From Gammaproteobacteria bacterium UBA3532 (GTDB taxonomy: Bacteria > Pseudomonadota > Gammaproteobacteria > Enterobacterales > UBA3532): DNA of 10,862 nucleotides. Position 1 is the first letter of the stretch. Each line of letters opens with the position of its first letter. The notes below the pieces were generated by a model. The model saw nothing but the letters and a program-made list of their open reading frames with translations. It did not search any database and was not told the DNA's origin. The stretch spans positions 1 to 10,862 of the forward strand of contig DFOV01000305.1 of the NCBI GenBank assembly GCA_002376965.1. The letters run 5' to 3'. The translations under genes and the position numbers were made by a program. This document shows, piece after piece, positions 7,398-10,862 of this stretch.

Positions 7398-7673
7398 ATG
7401 TCTAAGGGGCAATCGTTACAAGACCCTTTTTTGAATGCGCTACGAAAAGAGCGGGTTCCGGTGTCTATTTATCTGGTAAATGGAATAAAGTTGCAGGGTC
7501 AAGTCGAGTCATTTGACCAATACGTTGTTCTATTAAAAAACACAGTCAGCCAAATGGTTTATAAACATGCCATTTCTACGATTGTTCCGGCACGCAATGT
7601 GCGCGTTAATCATGGCACAGGACACGATGGTCCTGGTGGACATGGCGACGGATACGCTGACGACGGCATTTAA
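7398..7673 (+). CDS. hfq: RNA chaperone Hfq
   Basis: Hexameric Sm-like protein that pairs small RNAs with mRNAs and controls their stability and translation. Its 91 residues comprise an Sm fold (about 7-66) and a short tail. The proximal-face pocket shows Q8, Q41, K56 and H57 (YKHA at 55-58). The distal face shows Y25, I30 and K31 ([11 protein letters not shown] at 25-35), and the rim N13, R16 and F39. Two conservative changes from E. coli are K17 for Arg on the rim and Y42 for Phe in the proximal pocket. The tail (67-91) is rich in Gly, His and Asp and ends in ADDGI, so an acidic tip is present. The ATG start lies 6 nt after GAGGAG, the best ribosome-binding site here, which suggests high expression. 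It is followed by hflX after 60 nt. Confidence 0.98.
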   Translation: MSKGQSLQDPFLNALRKERVPVSIYLVNGIKLQGQVESFDQYVVLLKNTVSQMVYKHAISTIVPARNVRVNHGTGHDGPGGHGDGYADDGI

Positions 7674-7733
7674 TTGGCTAAATTGAATAGATTGATTTTC
7701 GTCTTCGTCTTGGCAATCGGGGTCTAACTCAGA

Positions 7734-9029
7734 TTGTTTGATAGATATAAGGGCGGCGAGCACGCCGTCCTCGTTCACGTAGATTTTAACGAACCTGACG
7801 ACTGTGAAGCCGTTGAGGAGTTCGTCGCGCTTGTTGAATCGGCGGGGCTGAACAAGTTGGCCTTGCTCTCTTCGAAAAGAAATCAACCCCATCCTAAATT
7901 TTTTGTTGGAACTGGCAAAGCAGATGAAATTGCAGAAGCTGTTTCCGACTTAAATGCCGATGTGTTACTGGTTAACCATTCGTTATCTCCCGGTCAGGCT
8001 CGCAACCTTGAGCAACATGTAAAATGCAAGGTGATCGATCGAACAGGTCTTATCCTGGATATTTTCGCCCAGCGTGCACGTACTTTTGAAGGCAAGCTAC
8101 AGGTAGAGCTCGCCCAGTTACAATATATGTCGACACGGCTGGTGCGTGGCTGGACGCATTTGGAGCGCCAAAAAGGTGGGATTGGTCTCCGCGGGCCGGG
8201 CGAAACACAGCTCGAGACGGATCGCCGATTACTTCGGGCCCGCATTCAGTACATCAAGCACCGTTTGGAAAAAGTTTCGAAGCAACGAGCGCAGAGCCGG
8301 CGTTCGCGACAGCGTGCCGAAATGCCTACTGTGTCACTTGTGGGTTATACCAATGCGGGTAAATCAACGCTTTTTAACGCACTGACTTCCTCTGAGGTTT
8401 ATGCTGCCAATCAGTTGTTTGCTACGCTTGATCCGACGTTACGCCAATGGCAGCTCGGTCATTTTGGTGAGGTGATTTTAGCTGATACGGTTGGATTTAT
8501 CCGGCACCTTCCGCATGATCTGGTTGCAGCCTTTAAGGCTACTCTGGAAGAAACAACTCTTGCTGATTTATTGTTGCATGTTGTCGATGGTGGGGATGAG
8601 CTGTCTGAAGACAACATCATGGAAGTTAACGACGTTCTGAAGCAGGTCGGAGCGGCAGAAATTCCGGTGCTCATGATCTACAACAAGGTTGATACCGTAG
8701 AAGGAATGTCAGCCAGGATTGAGCGAGACGAGCAGGGGTTGCCGCAGCGAGTATGGGTTTCCGCTCTCAATAGGGACGGTTTGGAGCTTGTTGCCCAAGC
8801 TGTGGGTGAACTGACCTATGGAGCCATTGTTCATTACACATTGGAGCTCCCTGCGTCGCACGGAAAACTTCGTGCAGCATTGTATGAACACCAGTGGGTG
8901 ACAAAAGAAGACTTTTCCGAGCAAGGGGATTGGCTAATCGATATCAGCCTGCCAGCTCAGGATTGGGAAAGACTTTGCAATACTCAACCTGTTGACATGC
9001 AAAAGCTTATCAAAGAGCAAAGTAGATGA
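7734..9029 (+). CDS. hflX: Ribosome-associated GTPase HflX
   Basis: GTPase that binds the 50S subunit and splits stalled or hibernating 70S ribosomes, notably under heat stress. Its 431 residues comprise an N-terminal HflX domain (about 1-195) and a TRAFAC GTPase domain (about 198-365). The N-terminal domain contains IDRTGLILDIFAQRA (101-115) and GGIGLRGPGETQLETDRR (148-165), followed by a helical, Arg/Gln-rich stretch (166-195). GTPase motifs are G1 GYTNAGKST (204-212), G3 DTVGF (251-255), G4 NKVD (317-320) and G5-like SAL (343-345). A C-terminal domain follows (about 366-431). TTG 7734 is the only reasonable start: it gives the conserved MFDRY opening, and an in-frame stop lies three codons upstream (7725-7727). 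The Shine-Dalgarno sequence is poor (GGGG at 7719-7722, 11 nt away), so translation may be low next to hfq. Confidence 0.96.
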   Translation: MFDRYKGGEHAVLVHVDFNEPDDCEAVEEFVALVESAGLNKLALLSSKRNQPHPKFFVGTGKADEIAEAVSDLNADVLLVNHSLSPGQARNLEQHVKCKVIDRTGLILDIFAQRARTFEGKLQVELAQLQYMSTRLVRGWTHLERQKGGIGLRGPGETQLETDRRLLRARIQYIKHRLEKVSKQRAQSRRSRQRAEMPTVSLVGYTNAGKSTLFNALTSSEVYAANQLFATLDPTLRQWQLGHFGEVILADTVGFIRHLPHDLVAAFKATLEETTLADLLLHVVDGGDELSEDNIMEVNDVLKQVGAAEIPVLMIYNKVDTVEGMSARIERDEQGLPQRVWVSALNRDGLELVAQAVGELTYGAIVHYTLELPASHGKLRAALYEHQWVTKEDFSEQGDWLIDISLPAQDWERLCNTQPVDMQKLIKEQSR

Positions 9030-9065
9030 GCTGTCAAGGCTAGATTTTAGCGGCCAGCTCATCTA
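9023..9065 (+). repeat. Perfect 11-bp inverted repeat spanning the hflX stop codon
   Basis: TAGATGAGCTG (9023-9033) is exactly the reverse complement of CAGCTCATCTA (9055-9065), with a 21-nt loop. The loop holds a smaller 4-bp stem, GCTA (9039-9042) with TAGC (9048-9051). The hflX stop codon TGA (9027-9029) lies in the left arm. There is no T-tract directly after the right arm; a short run of five T begins about 10 nt later, so this is not a classic intrinsic terminator. It could act as an attenuator, an RNA-processing site or a 3'-end stabiliser between hflX and hflK. Those roles are inference. Confidence 0.65.
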
Positions 9066-9115
9066 GAATTCATCAGATTTTTCATTAAATACCGACACGA
9101 CTAGTGGAGTGAATC

Positions 9116-10276
9116 ATGGCTTGGAATGAGCCCGGCAATAATAACGATCGTGATCCTTGGGGCCAGAAGCCCTCGGGTGGCAATGAGGGGCCTCCAGATT
9201 TGGACGAGGCATTAAAAAAACTGCAGAAAAAGATTAATGGCATCTTCGGTGGTGGTGGCTCCTCCAAAAATGACAGCTCGGGAATGGGTTTTATTTTCAG
9301 TTTTGTAGTTATTTTGGCGGTATGTACGTGGTTAATCCATAGCATATTTATCGTCAAAGAAGCTGAGAGAGCGGTAGTTCAGCGCTTCGGTGCTTACAAA
9401 GAAACGCTAGGGCCGGGGTGGCATTTTGCGCCAGCGCTAATCGATAAGTATCAAATTCATGATGTGTCAAAAATTCGCGAACATCCTGCGCAAGGCAAAA
9501 TGTTGACCCAAGATGAAAATATCGTTGAGCTTTCAATTGTTGTTCAATACCGCATCGATGATCTTCAAGCCTATTTATTCAATGTTAGCAATGCAGAGAT
9601 GAGTTTGGCGGAGGCAACCGATAGTGCTATGCGCCATGTTCTTGGTTCGTCAACGATGAATGATGTATTGACGGATAAAAAAGAAGACATTCGCCAAGGC
9701 ATGCGTGAGCAAATCAACAAAATCATGAAACCTTACCAAACGGGCTTATTAATTACAGACCTGCTTCTTAAACCTGCGCGTGCTCCAGCGGCGGTACAGG
9801 ATGCATTTGATGATGCTATAAAGGCGCAGGAAGACAAAGAAAAGCTGATCAACGAAGCTGAAGAATATAAACAGAAGCAAGTTCCGATTGCGGAAGGTAA
9901 CGGTCAGCGCATCAAAGAAGAAGCGCGCGCCTATAAGTCTCAGGTGACTAACCGGGCCTATGGTGACGTTGCTCAGTTTGAAAAGATGCTTCCCGAATAC
10001 ACTCTGGCTCCAGAAGTAACACGCAAGCGCCTATATATCGAGACTATGGAAGAAGTATTCGCCAACACAAATAAGGTCTTAATCGATGAGCAATCAGGGG
10101 GCAACTTACTGTATTTGCCGGTTGATAAGCTCATTAAACCTCGTAAAACAACGGGTAAAGATGACATGATCACCGAGGATTACAGCCTGGAGTCGGAGCA
10201 GAGTGCCAAATCGACATCCCACTCATCGCGCTCTTCGTCTTCCCGTTCTTCAACACGTTTTTCTAGGGGGCAATAA
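9116..10276 (+). CDS. hflK: HflK, membrane-anchored SPFH protein of the FtsH-regulating HflKC complex
   Basis: Forms with HflC a large cage on the periplasmic side of the inner membrane that encloses the FtsH protease and limits its access to membrane substrates. Of its 386 residues, the cytoplasmic N-terminus (1-56) is rich in Gly, Asn and Pro with a short Lys-rich helix (about 30-41). One transmembrane segment (about 57-79) follows, then an SPFH/band-7 domain (about 80-235) starting IVKEAERAVVQRFG and including LGPGWHFAPALID (98-110). Next come a long charged helix with AEGNGQRIKEEARAY (259-273), and a Ser/Arg-rich tail (364-386). It is somewhat shorter than E. coli HflK (419), mainly at the termini. 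ATG 9116 follows GGAG (9106-9109) by 6 nt. hflC starts 2 nt after its stop. Confidence 0.95.
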   Translation: MAWNEPGNNNDRDPWGQKPSGGNEGPPDLDEALKKLQKKINGIFGGGGSSKNDSSGMGFIFSFVVILAVCTWLIHSIFIVKEAERAVVQRFGAYKETLGPGWHFAPALIDKYQIHDVSKIREHPAQGKMLTQDENIVELSIVVQYRIDDLQAYLFNVSNAEMSLAEATDSAMRHVLGSSTMNDVLTDKKEDIRQGMREQINKIMKPYQTGLLITDLLLKPARAPAAVQDAFDDAIKAQEDKEKLINEAEEYKQKQVPIAEGNGQRIKEEARAYKSQVTNRAYGDVAQFEKMLPEYTLAPEVTRKRLYIETMEEVFANTNKVLIDEQSGGNLLYLPVDKLIKPRKTTGKDDMITEDYSLESEQSAKSTSHSSRSSSSRSSTRFSRGQ

Positions 10277-10278
10277 GC

Positions 10279-10862
10279 ATGGGACGTTTACTTAGCTTAT
10301 TTTTACTTGTTGCTGCTATTTTGGGCTTTTGGTTATCGGCCTATACCGTCGATGAAGGCAAGCGAGGGCTGATCGTTCACTTGGGCGGATTAAACCGCGG
10401 AGATGATGGAAAAGTCAGTGTCTATGAGCCGGGCTTGCATTTTCGTATGCCTGTCGTTGATAGCGTAGTTATTATTGATTCGCGTATTCAAACCATTGAT
10501 GAGCATGAAGATCGTATCGTTACTAAAGAAAAGAAAGATGTGATCGTTGATAGTTACATCAAGTGGCGAGTATCTGATTATGAGCAATTCTATGTTCGTA
10601 ACAGTGGTGGCCAATTTTGGGCGGCAGAGTCGCTGCTTAAAAACAAAGCCAACAATGCATTGCAGCGAGAGTTTGGTTTGCGAACCATTCGTGAAGTGGT
10701 TTCAGGAGAGCGTGATCAGCTAATGGAAGAGTTGCGCGAGTCACTAAATAGCGAAGCGCAACAGCTGGGGATTGATGTCGTTGATTTTCGGGTCAAGAAA
10801 ATTAACTTGCCAGAGTCGGTCAGTCACAATGTTTATGAGCGAATGCGTTCGGAGCGTAAGCG
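10279..10862 (+). CDS. hflC: HflC, partner of HflK, 3' end beyond window
   Basis: SPFH-family partner of HflK in the FtsH-modulating inner-membrane complex. The first 194 codons and two bases of the next are present; the family length is about 290-335, so over a third is missing at the right edge. An N-terminal transmembrane segment (about 4-22, LLSLFLLVAAILGFW) is followed directly by the SPFH domain. That domain shows VDEGKRGLIVHLG (24-36), YEPGLHFRMPVVD (51-63), the RIQTIDE stretch (70-76), VDSYIKWRV (93-101) and the LGIDVVDFRVKKINLPESV segment near the end. ATG 10279 follows AGGGGG (10265-10270) at 8 nt and lies 2 nt after the hflK stop, so the two subunits are very probably made in a coupled way. 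Confidence 0.95.
   Translation, partial: MGRLLSLFLLVAAILGFWLSAYTVDEGKRGLIVHLGGLNRGDDGKVSVYEPGLHFRMPVVDSVVIIDSRIQTIDEHEDRIVTKEKKDVIVDSYIKWRVSDYEQFYVRNSGGQFWAAESLLKNKANNALQREFGLRTIREVVSGERDQLMEELRESLNSEAQQLGIDVVDFRVKKINLPESVSHNVYERMRSERK

Noticed and set aside
7674..7733. Intrinsic terminator between hfq and hflX
   Set aside because: I could find no stem of useful length followed by a T-tract; the spacer has T-rich stretches but no matching hairpin.
9030..9115. Classic intrinsic terminator after hflX
   Set aside because: The inverted repeat there is strong, but the T-run is short and begins about 10 nt after the stem, so I recorded it as an inverted repeat of unknown role.
1..10862. Mobile elements, defence systems, CRISPR or horizontally acquired islands
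   Set aside because: All genes are conserved core genes in the expected order, composition is even, and no terminal repeats, integrase or transposase motifs or repeat-spacer arrays were seen.

Overview
The window is a stretch of core chromosome from a gammaproteobacterium. Its gene order is the conserved queG / nnr-tsaE-amiB-mutL-miaA-hfq-hflX-hflK-hflC block known from Escherichia coli, Pseudomonas and relatives. Every protein is recognisable from family motifs. Base composition is balanced and uniform, and there are no transposases, integrases, tRNAs, rRNAs, CRISPR arrays or long repeats. The C-terminal half of MutL (no intact endonuclease motif) and the LysM-bearing AmiB fit a free-living gammaproteobacterium outside the best-studied models. 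The genus cannot be fixed from this sequence alone.

Layout. Positions 1-939 (minus strand) hold queG, cut at its 3' end by the window edge. A short divergent spacer (940-990) separates it from a tightly packed plus-strand series. The order is nnr (991-2547), tsaE (2572-3039), amiB (3032-4348, overlapping tsaE by 8 nt), mutL (best read as 4339-6195, overlapping amiB by 10 nt) and miaA (6205-7137). A 260-nt spacer, likely carrying promoter(s), precedes hfq (7398-7673). Then come hflX (7734-9029), hflK (9116-10276) and hflC (10279 to the right edge, partial).

How the genes work together. This is a housekeeping cluster of mixed functions rather than one pathway. Three genes serve tRNA modification: queG (queuosine), tsaE (t6A37) and miaA (i6A37). 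nnr repairs damaged NAD(P)H, amiB splits septal peptidoglycan, and mutL acts in mismatch repair. hfq is the sRNA chaperone, hflX a ribosome-associated GTPase, and hflK/hflC form the membrane complex around the FtsH protease. Close spacing and overlaps suggest co-transcription of nnr through miaA and translational coupling at tsaE/amiB and amiB/mutL.

I found no undescribed multi-gene system. The points most worth checking are: mutL has no ATG, GTG or TTG start ahead of its essential ATPase motif, and AUU at 4339 is the best candidate; the MutL C-terminal domain has a degraded endonuclease site; a perfect 11-bp inverted repeat embraces the hflX stop codon; two -10-like elements overlap symmetrically between queG and nnr; and Hfq has a Gly/His/Asp-rich tail.
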